64,000 bases of DNA from Saccharopolyspora hordei (GCF_013410345.1 NZ_JACCFJ010000001.1:372001-436000); one strand, 5' to 3'; counted from the first letter of the stretch, positions 9,476-21,212 are shown. Notes: generated from the letters alone by a model not told the origin. Numbers and translations are program-made.

Positions 9476-10288
9476 CTACTGGCCGAGGGTGTCGATCACT
9501 GCCGTCGGCAACCGCCGCGCCTGCTCGGCCCGCAGCGCGTCCACCGCGTCGGCGAACTCCGCGTACGCCTCGCGCTCGTCGTCGAACCGCCGGTAGCGCC
9601 CGACCCGCAGCTCCACGGACTCGTACTCCCGCTCCAGGGCGTCCGCGGTGCGCTGCAGCTCGTGCGCGCGGTCCCGGTACTTCGCGTACCCCGCGAACGC
9701 CGCGGCCACCGCGACCAGCAGGCTCAGCACCACCGCGGGCCAGCGGGCGTCCACGACGGACACCGCGATCGCGGTGACCACCGCGGTCACCGCCGAGCCG
9801 CCGATGACCACCGTCTGCAGGGCGTTGTCCTTCCACCGGTCGCGGCGGGCCTCGTCGCGGTAGCGCTCGACGAGGTCCGGCAGCTGCGCCCGGTAGCGCT
9901 TGCGCGCCCCCAGCAGGTCCCCGTTCCCCAGTTCGTCCAGCAGGTGCTCGCGATACCCGTGCTCCAGCGCACGCAGTTCTGACTCCACCGCGCGGACCTT
10001 AAAGTGCTGGCCGTACAACAGCTTCGCCGACACGGCGGTGGAAGCGACCGCCAGCACGAAGATCACTCCGACAGGTATCGCGAGCCCCCATAACGCCAGC
10101 GAGAGCGCTCCCAGCCCGAGCAGCAGCAGGTTGCCCGGGACCGCCCACAGCAACCGCAACCGCTGGACCAGGCGGGCTCGGTAGAGCTGTTCAGAGCGTT
10201 CCGCGATCCGTCGTTCGCAGGTCTCCGGCCGGTTGCTCCCGGCCAGCACTCCGCCGCCGACGATCCCAGCCGTGTCCACTCGCTCCAT
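9476..10288 (-). CDS. SLATT / DUF4231-family four-helix membrane protein
   Basis: The 270-residue product has two hydrophobic hairpins (about residues 45-90 and 155-205), each probably two membrane helices, separated by a charged helical segment. It ends with the charged signature of DUF4231/SLATT proteins, RYRRFDDEREAYAEFADAV. SLATT proteins are thought to act as membrane effectors, some linked to nucleotide-sensing conflict systems. No nucleotidyltransferase, SLOG or other sensor gene is adjacent here, so a defence role is not supported by context. The ATG at 10288 follows GGAAGGA and lies two bases after the stop of a small frameshifted frame, which suggests translational coupling. Confidence 0.7.
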   Translation of the reverse strand: MERVDTAGIVGGGVLAGSNRPETCERRIAERSEQLYRARLVQRLRLLWAVPGNLLLLGLGALSLALWGLAIPVGVIFVLAVASTAVSAKLLYGQHFKVRAVESELRALEHGYREHLLDELGNGDLLGARKRYRAQLPDLVERYRDEARRDRWKDNALQTVVIGGSAVTAVVTAIAVSVVDARWPAVVLSLLVAVAAAFAGYAKYRDRAHELQRTADALEREYESVELRVGRYRRFDDEREAYAEFADAVDALRAEQARRLPTAVIDTLGQ

Positions 10289-10290
10289 CA

Positions 10291-10534
10291 CTATCCTTCC
10301 AGCGCGTCGAGTGCGATCGAAGTAGCTCCCGGAGCACGACGACAATCGGCCAGGAGGGTGATGGCCCGCTCGGCTGCGCGACCCACGTCCTGCTGCGCCG
10401 AGTGATCGCCGCTGGTTCACCAGGTCGATCGCCGCGTGGTACTCCGCAGTGACAACAGCGGGTGGCGCGATCGCCGGCGGCGCGACCAGCTCCGGGCCTG
10501 ACACTGTGGCAGCGCTGGGCGCGGGACGGTTCAC
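10291..10534 (-). pseudogene. Small frameshifted gene upstream of the SLATT protein
   Basis: Two frames together read like one helical protein of about 80 residues. One begins at GTG 10534 and passes through EYHAAIDLVNQR. The other, one base out of phase, continues as HSAQQDVGRAAERAITLLAD and ends at TAG 10293-10291, two bases before the SLATT start. Removing one base near 10412 would join them. The junction with the next gene looks coupled. No good Shine-Dalgarno precedes the GTG and I recognise no family. It may be a decayed gene, a sequencing indel, or chance. Confidence 0.3.
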
Positions 10535-10547
10535 CGGGTCCGGGGAG

Positions 10548-11153
10548 TCAGTCGACGAGTTCCGCGGACCGTTCGGCGTAGAACTGCACCGGGTCGACCG
10601 CTTCTCCGGAGACCTCGATCTGGAAGTGCAAGTGGGGGCCGGTGGATTCGCCGCGATCGCCCATCGTCGCGATCAGCTGTCCCGCGCGCACGTACTGGCC
10701 GACGCTGACGAACCCGTCGTCGATGTGGCCGTAGGTGGAAATGACGTCGCGCGGGTGCCGGATCCGGATCCACAGGCCGTACCCGCTGGCCGGTCCGAAA
10801 TCGATGACGACTCCGTGCGACGCGGCTCGGATCGGGGTGCCCACGTCGTTGGCCACGTCGACGCCGCGGTGCACGGTCCCCCACCGCACGCCGAAACCGC
10901 TGCTGATCTCGCCCTCGGTCGGCGCGACCCACTCCGCGGCCCGCGCCGGGGCCGGCTCCGGGGTCGGCGTGGGGACCGGCGGCGGGGCCGGCGCGGCCCG
11001 CGGAGCAGCGACGTCGACGACGGAGCGGGCTGCGGGGGCGGGGTGCTCGGGACGCGCCGTGGTGGCGGCGGACAGATCGGCGCCCGCCCAGGCGAGGCTG
11101 GTCGCGACGAGGACGGCGAGACCGCCCAGCGCGGTCTTGCATCGAATTGCCAT
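10548..11153 (-). CDS. Secreted M23-family (LytM-type) peptidoglycan endopeptidase
   Basis: The 201-residue product starts with a signal peptide, followed by a Pro/Ala/Thr-rich linker and a C-terminal peptidase M23 domain. The zinc ligands are visible as HRGVD (HxxxD) and HLHF near the end, in the usual order and spacing, with the SSGFGVRW block before them. The enzyme should cleave peptide cross-bridges in the cell wall or act as a divisome or amidase activator if catalysis is modest. ATG 11153 is preceded by a GGGAGGAG site. The 590-bp upstream region holds a cluster of GGAAT/ATTCC pentamers. Confidence 0.9.
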   Translation of the reverse strand: MAIRCKTALGGLAVLVATSLAWAGADLSAATTARPEHPAPAARSVVDVAAPRAAPAPPPVPTPTPEPAPARAAEWVAPTEGEISSGFGVRWGTVHRGVDVANDVGTPIRAASHGVVIDFGPASGYGLWIRIRHPRDVISTYGHIDDGFVSVGQYVRAGQLIATMGDRGESTGPHLHFQIEVSGEAVDPVQFYAERSAELVD

Positions 11154-11205
11154 CAGATTTCCACTCCTCCCGCCTCCCGCCGCGGTGGACGGGTGGCCGG
11201 GCTGA

Positions 11206-11369
11206 ATTCCGCAGGAGCGCCGCATTCCATTCGGCACGGCGCGTGCGCGGCTCGAAGCGATTCCAACCGAGCCCTTTCGCCGGTGCATTCCGGAATTGGT
11301 CCGATGGAATGAGCGGAACGGAATTCACGAAACCCCGCCGGAGTACTCGCGAAATCCGCCACACGGAAT
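11206..11369. promoter_or_regulatory. Cluster of ATTCC/GGAAT pentamers upstream of the M23 gene
   Basis: Eight copies occur in 164 bp. ATTCC lies at 11206, 11224, 11260 and 11287; GGAAT lies at 11292, 11306, 11320 and 11365. One pair forms the 10-bp palindrome ATTCCGGAAT. ECF sigma -35 elements often resemble GGAAC/T, so extracytoplasmic-stress control of the peptidase is possible but unproven. The rest of the 11154-11742 region has no recognisable gene. Confidence 0.3.
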
Positions 11370-11439
11370 CGCGACGATCACGGAGAGTCCACAGTGGTCA
11401 CGATTCTCGGTGAACCGAGACGGCGGGCGACGTGAATCC

Positions 11440-11460
11440 CCCTCCGTTCCTCACGGAGGG
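11440..11460. repeat. Short hairpin in the divergent intergenic region
   Basis: CCCTCCG (11440-11446) pairs perfectly with CGGAGGG (11454-11460) across a 7-base loop. It lies upstream of both flanking divergent genes. Confidence 0.35.
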
Positions 11461-11640
11461 TGCTGCCCCTCCGATGCGCCGCCGATTCACCCCTCCGCTC
11501 CGCCGAAACTCACCCGTTCGAGCGATCTCTCGGGCGTCCCCGGGCGAGGCGAGAGCATCCCCCGGCCAACATCACTCGGACGAGGGGCCCGTCCGGGGCA
11601 CGGCTACCGCGCGCGACCACCTGCTGCCCACCCCGCGCCC

Positions 11641-11669
11641 TGGGGCACGACCTCGCAGGTCGCGCCCCA
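11641..11669. terminator. Long hairpin upstream of the trans-sulfuration gene
   Basis: A 13-bp stem with one mismatch (arms 11641-11653 and 11657-11669, 3-base loop) lies 74 bases upstream of the next start. No gene on the plus strand ends nearby, so it may terminate an unannotated transcript or act as a leader attenuator. Confidence 0.35.
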
Positions 11670-11742
11670 GGGCCGTGCTCGTGCGCGGGTGGTCGCCGAC
11701 TTAGGGTGGCGGCGGAATCGGTGACGCGGACGGGAGGTCGCG

Positions 11743-12891
11743 GTGGGCGGATCGCGGATCGAGACGGTGGCGGTGCACGGCGGTGAACGGCGACCGGGCC
11801 CGGAGGGCTCCGTGGTCTACCCCATCTACCAGAGCACCGTCTACTCGGTGCCGCCCGGGACCGAGTACCACGACCTCAGCTACATCCGGCTGAACTCCAC
11901 GCCGTCGCAGACCTACCTGTACGACAAGCTCGCCGCGCTGGAGGGGACCGACGCGGCGCTGGCGACCACGTCCGGCATGGCCGCGATCTCCACGGCCCTG
12001 CACAGCGTGCTGCGTTCCGGCGACCACCTGCTCGCCGGCCACTGCCTCTACGGCGGCACGCACGACTTCCTCACCGAGCACGCCGCCGACTTCGGGTGGG
12101 AGGTCACCTTCATCGACCCGCAGCGCCCGGACACCTGGGAGGCCCGGCCGAACACGAAGGCGGTCCTGGTGGAGAGCATCGCCAACCCGCTCATGCGGGT
12201 CACCAGGCTCCGCGAGGTCGTCGAGTTCGCCCGGCGCCACGGCCTGGTCAGCCTGATCGACAACACCTTCGCCACGCCGGTGAACTTCCGCCCCGCCGAG
12301 GCCGGCTTCGACCTGGTGCTGCACAGCGCGACGAAGTACCTCAACGGGCACTCCGACATCGTCGCGGGCGTCATCGCGGGCCGCGCTGAGCTGGTGGAAC
12401 GCGCCCGGACCACGGCCAACCACTTCGGCGGCAGCCTCGACCCGCACGCCGGCTTCCTGCTGGCGCGCGGGCTGAAGACGCTGGCGCTGCGCGTCCGCGC
12501 GCAGAACGCCAACGCCCAGGCCCTGGCCGAGTTCCTCGCCGCCCACCCGGGGGTCGTGGAGGTGAACTACCCGGGGCTGGCCTCGCACCCGGACCACGCG
12601 CACGCCGCCGAGCTGTTCACCGGGTTCGGCGGGATGCTCAGCATCCGGCTCGCGGGCGGCGAGGCCGCGGCCCGGGCGCTCATCGACGCGGTCCGGCTCC
12701 CCTTCAGCGCACCGAGCCTCGGCGGGGTGGAGTCGCTCATCACCCGCCCGGCCGCGACCTCGCACGCGGGCATGAGCAGGGCGGACCGCGAGGCCCTCGG
12801 CATCACCGACGACCTGGTGCGCATCAGCGTCGGCGTGGAGAACCCCGAGGACCTCGTCGAGGACTTCGCCCAGGCCCTGGCCACGCTCTGA
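11743..12891 (+). CDS. Trans-sulfuration PLP enzyme (cystathionine beta/gamma-lyase or gamma-synthase family)
   Basis: The 382-residue product belongs to the Cys/Met-metabolism PLP-dependent family and should cleave or form C-S bonds of cystathionine-like substrates. Visible landmarks are YPIYQSTVY near the N-terminus, the cofactor-binding TTSGMAAIS, SIANPLMRV with DNTFATP, and the PLP-lysine block SATKYLNGHSD (lysine near residue 197). The C-terminal SLGGVESLITRPAATSHA is typical. Length matches the family. Sequence alone does not separate beta-lyase, gamma-lyase and gamma-synthase activity; METC-type beta-lyase seems most likely. The GTG at 11743 follows GGGAGG. No methionine genes are adjacent. 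Confidence 0.85.
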   Translation: MGGSRIETVAVHGGERRPGPEGSVVYPIYQSTVYSVPPGTEYHDLSYIRLNSTPSQTYLYDKLAALEGTDAALATTSGMAAISTALHSVLRSGDHLLAGHCLYGGTHDFLTEHAADFGWEVTFIDPQRPDTWEARPNTKAVLVESIANPLMRVTRLREVVEFARRHGLVSLIDNTFATPVNFRPAEAGFDLVLHSATKYLNGHSDIVAGVIAGRAELVERARTTANHFGGSLDPHAGFLLARGLKTLALRVRAQNANAQALAEFLAAHPGVVEVNYPGLASHPDHAHAAELFTGFGGMLSIRLAGGEAAARALIDAVRLPFSAPSLGGVESLITRPAATSHAGMSRADREALGITDDLVRISVGVENPEDLVEDFAQALATL

Positions 12892-12905
12892 CCGGCTTCG
12901 GCCTC

Positions 12906-13090
12906 AGGCGGACGGGGGCGCTCGGCCGGCGGCGAGCGCGGCCAGCACCAGCACGGCCCCCAGCACGGCCGCCGCGGGCGGGGCGAGTGCGCCCGCCGAG
13001 CGAGATCGCGGTGCCGAACACCGTGACGAACAGCGCGGACACCGCCTCACGCGGGGCGCTGCCCTGGTCTGCGCCGCGCTCGTGGCTCAC
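12906..13090 (-). pseudogene. C-terminal remnant of an MFS transporter, frameshifted
   Basis: From GTG 13090 one frame reads into a hydrophobic helix (ALFVTVFGTAISLG). The sequence then continues one phase away as a second helix (AAAVLGAVLVLAALAAG) that ends at the stop at 12906. Joined, they resemble the last helix pair of an MFS transporter. The rest of such a protein is absent. The GTG overlaps a TGA in the remaining frame (GTGA), as in coupled genes, where the decayed DinB-like gene upstream may have ended. Confidence 0.4.
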
Positions 13091-13654
13091 GTGCCGGCGG
13101 TGGGCGCCGTCGCCGCGACGGTCTGCGGGTCCTGAGGCCGCACACCCCGACGGTGCCGTCGATGGCTTCGCGGAGGAAGTCGGCGTGCCCGTTGTGGCGG
13201 GCGTACTCGATGATCACGTGGAGCACCACCGCGCGCAGCGAGGTGTCCTGCCCCCACCGGGCACTGTGGACGGTCATGTCCAGCGAGTCCGCTGCGCGGT
13301 CGATCCGCCGCGCGTGCTCGACCTCGGCCTGCCAGGCCGCGAACGCCTCCGCGCGGCCCTCGGGTCGTGGGCCCGGTGGAAGTCGCCGTCGTCCGACCAG
13401 ACCAGCGGGAGGTCCTCGCCGGCGATGGTGCACCGGAACCACGCCCGCTCCACCTCGGCCATGTGCCGGACCAGGCCGAGCAGCGACAACGTCGACGGCG
13501 GGCAGGACCGCCGGCGCAACGCGTCGTCGTCCAGGACCGCGCACGTCATCGCCAGCGTGGCGCGGCGGAACTCCAGGTGGCCCCGCAGCACCTCCCGCTC
13601 GGTGCCGACGGTCGGCGGCGCGATCCGCTCCCCGACGATCCCCTGCCGTTCCAC
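13087..13654 (-). pseudogene. DinB-like (DUF664) protein, frameshifted
   Basis: A frame from about GTG 13654 encodes a typical DUF664/DinB N-terminus: APPTVGTEREVLRGHLEFRR, then LLGLVRHMAEVERAWFR with a metal-ligand His, then DGDFHRAHDP. Near 13360 the coding sense moves one phase to EGRAEAFAAWQAEVEHAR and LHVIIEYARHNGHADFLREA, the C-terminal DinB helices. One added C in the CCC run would restore the frame. A second shift near 13130 may be needed to reach a stop that overlaps the next start. DinB-like proteins are metal-dependent, mostly thiol-linked enzymes of unknown substrate. Confidence 0.6.
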
Positions 13655-14647
13655 CGGGTGCACCCGGTGCTCGTCGTCGTGGTCGAGCGGCGGCGCGAGC
13701 GGTTCCCGGGCCGCGCACGGTGGAACGCCGGGGTCCTCCACCGTCCGGGGCCGGTTCAGCGAGGACGCAGTGCTGCGTCGCTCAGGCGGCCCGGCGGGCC
13801 GGCGCGGTCGCGCAGGGCTCCCGCCGGGGGTCGCGGTGCTTCGTGGTGGAGCGGATCGGGCGGGTCCCGGCGCGGCGCGAGATGCGGACGCCGGCTGTCG
13901 GAGCGGGTCGTCGAGCGATGCCGTCGTGGTGCATGGGTGCCTCGCTGGGTTGTGGGCGGGCGCCCCCGACAGTCGCCCGCCGCCGCGTGTCCCGGTGGCC
14001 GTGTAACCCACCTGGACGAGTACGAAGATCTTAACTGGGAAATCTGTGAGCGCCAGTGCTTTCTGCGACGACCGGGGCCGATCGGACGCGCGGGCGCCCA
14101 GGACGGTTCGCCGAGTCGGCCGATTCCCCGCAGCGCCCGCCCTTCGTAGACTGCGACGTCGGTCCTCCACCGACCCGCGACGTGGGGACGGCGGCCTGCC
14201 GGAGCCCGGCAGGCCCCTCCCCGAGCGCGCTCCCGGGGACACGAGCAGTCCTGGACCCCGAACGCCGGCAGTCCGCAGGTGCCGGCCCGGCAGGCCGAGG
14301 CCGCGGGTCCCTTCTGCGCACTGCCCCCGGTGCTCTCCTGGTCGCGTGAACCGGAGAACGCCGTGAGCCGCGCCGCGCCACCTCGCGCGAGCACGGTCTC
14401 GGGGCGCACCCGCTTCGCCACCTCCATCATCATCGGCCGTCTTGTTGTCGATCCCTCAGCACGGACGGCCTCGCCGTGCCCGCAGCGCGGGTGATGGTCA
14501 GGGGCCCAGGCGCACCGCGCGGCACAGCTGACGAGGGTCTCGACCGGAACTCGGTCACACTGCCCACGCGTGGCTGCCCGCGGGTGTGCCTCGGTGCGGT
14601 CGCAGTCGTGGGGGAACGACGGGGGACCCGAGCACCTGGAGACGACG
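13655..14647. other. About 1 kb without a recognisable gene
   Basis: No frame on either strand shows a family I recognise or gene-like composition over a useful length. A less GC-rich patch at about 14015-14055 could hold a promoter. One small reading frame (13782-13934, minus) is listed separately. A 43-codon plus-strand frame at about 14362-14493 has GGAG before its GTG but no other support. Confidence 0.5.
13782..13934 (-). CDS. Possible 50-aa Arg-rich peptide
   Basis: ATG 13934 is preceded by GAGG at good spacing and the frame ends at TGA 13784-13782. The product is very basic (about a quarter Arg) with one Cys near the C-terminus. No family is recognised. Composition is close to what chance frames give in this DNA, so the call is weak. 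Confidence 0.2.
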   Translation of the reverse strand: MHHDGIARRPAPTAGVRISRRAGTRPIRSTTKHRDPRREPCATAPARRAA

Positions 14648-14682
14648 AAGGCCCCGGTCCACGCGAGGGGGACCGGGGCCTT
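14648..14682 (-). terminator. Terminator of tRNA-Thr
   Basis: A 13-bp perfect stem (AAGGCCCCGGTCC at 14648-14660 with its complement at 14670-14682) starts 8 bases beyond the tRNA 3' end. Confidence 0.85.
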
Positions 14683-14689
14683 CCGGCGG

Positions 14690-14763
14690 AGCCGCCTGAG
14701 GGAATCGAACCCTCGACCTACGCATTACGAGTGCGTCGCTCTGGCCGACTGAGCTAAGGCGGC
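14690..14763 (-). tRNA. tRNA-Thr (anticodon CGT)
   Basis: The 74-nt cloverleaf has acceptor GCCGCCT/AGGCGGC, D-arm GCTC/GAGC, anticodon stem ACGCA/TGCGT around loop CTCGTAA (anticodon CGT, reads ACG), and T-arm GAGGG-TTCGATT-CCCTC. The discriminator is T, and the 3' CCA is not encoded. Confidence 0.97.
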
Positions 14764-14892
14764 AGTGCGCGGTCAAGTGTAGCGGGCCCGCCCCGGGCGC
14801 TTCGCACGACCCCCGGGTGCCGCGGGCTCGGGCGTCACCCCCGAGCCCGGCGTGTCGTTGAGACGGCAGTGATGCTCGCCACAGGAGGTCCG

Positions 14893-16202
14893 ATGCGCGC
14901 TGTTCGCCGGGTCGGGGTGTGCACCACCGTGTCGTTGGTCGTGGCCGGCCTCTCGCTGCCCGGGGCCGTCGCGCAGGGCTCACCGCGACCACCCCGATCC
15001 CCGCACCGGTCGACCCGAGCCAGCCTCCCGCGTCGGTGCCGATCCCGACGCCCGGGCCGGTCGTGGCCGGCGCCGGGACCATGGTCGGCATCGTGCGGGT
15101 CCTGCCGGGCACCGTCCCCGCCGACTCGATCTACGAGGACCCGGAGTTCGAGGACCAGCTGCCGAAGCAGTCCGTGGCCGAGGCCGGGTTGGGCCGGGCC
15201 GTCGCGCAGGCCAACTCCACCGCCTTCTTCGCGCACGAGCGGGCGATCGCCGAGGCCTCGCCCGCCGGGGTGGCGCTGTTCGGGAAGCTGCCACAGCTGC
15301 CGGTCGGGGTGGCGCAGGCCGCGCTGCCGGACCGGCCCGAGCCGGTGAGCACCCGCATCCAGCCGCCCAGTTCCCCGGCCGACCAGCTGGTCCGGCTCAG
15401 CGGGCTGGAGGGCACCGCCCACGCGCGCTGGGACCGGTACGCCGGACCGTGCGTGTCACCGATCGCCGACGCCCGGTACTCGCTCGGCAGCGCCTCCGCC
15501 GGCACCGCGCTCCCGGGCCGGCCGCTCGACGGCGGCCCGCTGCTGCAGGTGCCGGGCACCGCGCAGGCGCACTCCAGCGTGCGGCTCGTCGACGTGCCGG
15601 GCCAGGCCACCGAGGCCGTGCGGTCCACGTCGGACCTCTCGCTGGCCGGCGTCCGGCTCTTCGCCGGGACCCCGCACGAGGTCGCGGTCGACGTGGTCGG
15701 CACACCGCGGCTGACCGCGACCGCCACCGGCGACCCCGCGACGTCCACAGTGGAGCACGAGGCGCCGGTGCTGCGGGTCTCGCGCGGCGGTCAGGAGATC
15801 GGCGTGCTCGACCCGGCGCACCCGCGCCTGGACGTCCCGCTGCCCGCGCTCGACGCCGGGGTGCTGCGGCTGGCGCTCGGCGAGCTGGAGCAGCACGTGG
15901 CCGGCACCGAGGTCCGCGCCCAGGCGCGGCTGTTCGACCTCCAGGTCCTGCGGGGGCACGCGGTCGGCCTGCCGACCTCGCTGGTGCAGGCGTCCTTCGG
16001 CGAGCAAGCCGTCCAGGCCAGCGCACCCGAGGGCGGCGTGGACTGCACGACCGCACCCGCACCGGCGGCGCTGGCCGCCGCACCGCCGACGACGCCCCTG
16101 CCGCCCAGCAGCTCCGGCGTGGATCCGGCGCTCTGGACCAGCGCCGCGCTGCTGCTCCTGGGCGGCACCCTCGCCGTGCTGAGCAGGCGTCAGCCGGTGT
16201 AG
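14893..16202 (+). CDS. Secreted, C-terminally membrane-anchored surface protein, split by a frameshift
   Basis: ATG 14893 follows a near-perfect AGGAGG and encodes a signal peptide ending near LSLPGAVAQG. The coding sense then shifts one phase at about 14976-14979, a G run, and stays open to TAG 16202. One extra G would join the parts. The body (about 400 residues) starts with a Pro-rich linker and continues as a mostly beta-type extracellular region with two Cys. It ends with LPPSSSG, a hydrophobic helix and a basic tail, the layout of wall-sorted or tail-anchored surface proteins, although LPPSS is not a canonical LPXTG. Function is unknown. The 3' end overlaps the convergent holB by 13 bases. 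Confidence 0.65.
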
Positions 16203-17413
16203 AGGGTGGCCAGCATCGCCTCCACCGCGATGATCGGCTTCACGTTCTGGGTCAGCGCGACCCGGCACTCCAGCACCGCCTCGAGCCGGCGCAGCGCCGA
16301 CTCCGAGGTCCACTCCTCCGCGGCCTTCCGGATCGACCGCTCGAAGTCCGGGTGGTTCAGCGGCGCGGACGAGCCCGCCCGGGTGACCAGGACGTCCCGG
16401 TAGAAGCCCGCCAGGTCGACCAGCGCCAGGTCGAGCGCGTCGCGCTGGGAGCGGGTGGCGCGCGACTTCTGCCGCTTCTCCAGCTCCTTCAGCGCCGCGT
16501 TGGCACCCCGGGTGGCCGCGGCCGTGCCCTTGCCGGTGCCGCCCGCGCCCATCGCGGTCTTGAGCTCTTCCTTCTCCGCCTCGTTGCGCTCCTCGTTCGC
16601 CGTGACCGCCTCGGTCTCGGCCAGCTTCACCAGGCCCGTCGCCGCGGTGAAGACGTCCGAGAACCGGCGCAGGCCCAGCGGGATGCGCAGCACCGACTCG
16701 CGCCGCTCGCGCGCCTCCTCGTCGGTGGCCAGCCGCCGCGCGCGGCCGATGTGCCCGCCGCACACCGAGGCCGCCCACCGCGCCAGCTCGGGCTCCACGC
16801 CGTCGCGCTCCTGCAGGACCTCGGCGATGGCGTCCGCCAGCGGGGTGCGCAGCTGCACCACGCGGCAGCGGGAACGGATGGTGACCGACACGTCCTCCGG
16901 GTGGTCCGACGGCGCGCAGAGCAGGAACACCGTGCGCGGCGGCGGCTCCTCCACCGCCTTGAGCAGCGCGTTCGACGCGCCCTCGGTGAGGCGGTCGGAG
17001 TCCTCGACGAGCACGATGCGCCAGTCGCCGGTGGTCGGCCGGCGGGCCGCCGCCTGCACCAGCGACCGCATCTCCGCGACCGAGATCGACAGGCCCTCCG
17101 GCACCACCAGGCGCACGTCGGCGTGGGTGCCGTGCAGGACGGTGCGGCAGGCCGTGCAGGTCCCGCAGCCCGCCACCTCGGGGTCGGTGCACTGCAGGGC
17201 CGCGGCGAAGGCGCGCGCCGCGATCGAGCGCCCGGAGCCGGGCGGGCCGGTGAACAGCCAGGCGTGCGTCATGGCCCCCGGCGGGACCGGTTCGCCCCGC
17301 ACCTGGCTCCGGGCCGCGCGCACCGCCGCGTGCAGCGTGCGCACCGCCTCGGGCTGTCCGACGACCTCCGCCCACACCCCGGTGTGCGGCTGCTCCGGAG
17401 CGTCGGTCCGCAT
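16190..17413 (-). CDS. holB: DNA polymerase III subunit delta' (clamp-loader)
   Basis: The 407-residue product is the delta' subunit of the clamp loader that places the beta sliding clamp on primed DNA. The AAA+ core shows a P-loop (GPPGSGRS, near residue 58), a four-Cys zinc module (CTDPEVAGCGTCTAC), the LVEDSDRL Walker-B region and the sensor EEPPPRTVFLL/RSRCR. The P-loop is more intact than in E. coli delta'. The C-terminal region contains an actinobacterial insert rich in Glu, Lys, Ala and Gly. ATG 17413 is preceded by GGGAGG. It lies downstream of topA on the same strand, the order I recall for Rv3644c and Rv3646c. Confidence 0.93.
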   Translation of the reverse strand: MRTDAPEQPHTGVWAEVVGQPEAVRTLHAAVRAARSQVRGEPVPPGAMTHAWLFTGPPGSGRSIAARAFAAALQCTDPEVAGCGTCTACRTVLHGTHADVRLVVPEGLSISVAEMRSLVQAAARRPTTGDWRIVLVEDSDRLTEGASNALLKAVEEPPPRTVFLLCAPSDHPEDVSVTIRSRCRVVQLRTPLADAIAEVLQERDGVEPELARWAASVCGGHIGRARRLATDEEARERRESVLRIPLGLRRFSDVFTAATGLVKLAETEAVTANEERNEAEKEELKTAMGAGGTGKGTAAATRGANAALKELEKRQKSRATRSQRDALDLALVDLAGFYRDVLVTRAGSSAPLNHPDFERSIRKAAEEWTSESALRRLEAVLECRVALTQNVKPIIAVEAMLATLYTG

Positions 17414-17521
17414 CGCGTGGCCTCCCGTGGGTCGTGAGTGCGTGAGCCGGTTGGAGGCGGCTTCCGCGCTCACGACTCTACGGGGCCGCCACGACGCCGG
17501 ACGGGGGCCTCAGCGCGGCGC

Positions 17522-20347
<2,826 letters not shown>

Positions 20348-20549
20348 GCTTACCTGCTCTCTTCTCCCGGAAGCATCCTTCGCTACCCGACAAGTTCCTC
20401 AGTGTGCCCCGTGCGCAGTTCTGTGCGCCGCCCGGGAATGCACAGGGTTGCACACAACACGCCCAAGCACGTCGACGTCTCGCCCTGGGAACGTATCGGG
20501 TGACCGCGGTGTTCCGTTGCGTGACCTGGCGTGATGTGCATCAAAGCGG

Positions 20550-21143
20550 TCACGACACGAGCGGCCACGTTCGCTCGATCGCACCATCGGGCGTGGGGCC
20601 GACCAGCTCCGCGAGCCGGGCCAGACGGCGGCGCCCGGTGACGCGCAGCGCCGGGCCACCGGCGCGCGGTCCGACCGCCTTGGTCGGCAGTCCGCAGCCG
20701 AGCAGCGCCGCGGCCAGCGGCGCGTGCGTGCCGGGGGCGTGCGGGTCGAGCCCGAGGCGGTAGCCGCCGGGCTCGGCGGAGCCCGCGGTCAGCGCCCAGA
20801 TCCGCAGGGCGGCGCCGTCCGGGACGTACCCGGGCGGGACGGACTTGACCGCACCCCGCAGCCACGTCGCGGCGAGGCCGGTGAGGTCGGCGCGGAACGC
20901 CGTGCGGACCAGCGGGTGCCCTTCGTCGGAGCGGCCGAGCTGGGCGTCCACCCCGCGCTCGGCGCAGGCCTCGACCAGCGCGCGGGCGCGCCACTCGGCG
21001 TCGACCACGACCGACAGCCGGGCAGCGGTGCCGCGACCGAAGCCGACCGCCTGTCCCGGCCCGCACAGCATGCCCGCCAGGTCGGCGATGGCGGGTTCCC
21101 GCGCCTCGGCCGAGTAGAAGGACAGCTGGTCCACGGCCCGCAT
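20550..21143 (-). CDS. Conserved actinobacterial protein of unknown function (Rv3647c-like)
   Basis: The 197-residue product has no signal peptide or membrane helix and no motif I can name. It opens with MRAVDQLSFYSAEAREPAIADLAGML and carries paired Gly-rich turns (GPGQAVGFGRGTAARL) and an Arg-rich C-terminus. Its position directly upstream of topA on the same strand is where M. tuberculosis has Rv3647c, a conserved hypothetical of similar length, so orthology is likely. ATG 21143 is chosen over an upstream in-frame codon because homologous proteins seem to start near it. A role linked to topology or translation is only a guess from context. Confidence 0.75.
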   Translation of the reverse strand: MRAVDQLSFYSAEAREPAIADLAGMLCGPGQAVGFGRGTAARLSVVVDAEWRARALVEACAERGVDAQLGRSDEGHPLVRTAFRADLTGLAATWLRGAVKSVPPGYVPDGAALRIWALTAGSAEPGGYRLGLDPHAPGTHAPLAAALLGCGLPTKAVGPRAGGPALRVTGRRRLARLAELVGPTPDGAIERTWPLVS

Positions 21144-21212
21144 GCTAGAACAGCCGTTCGAGCTCCGCCAAGCTTTCCACTCGTTCGAGCGAGCAGCGCC
21201 CACGGTGAGGAG

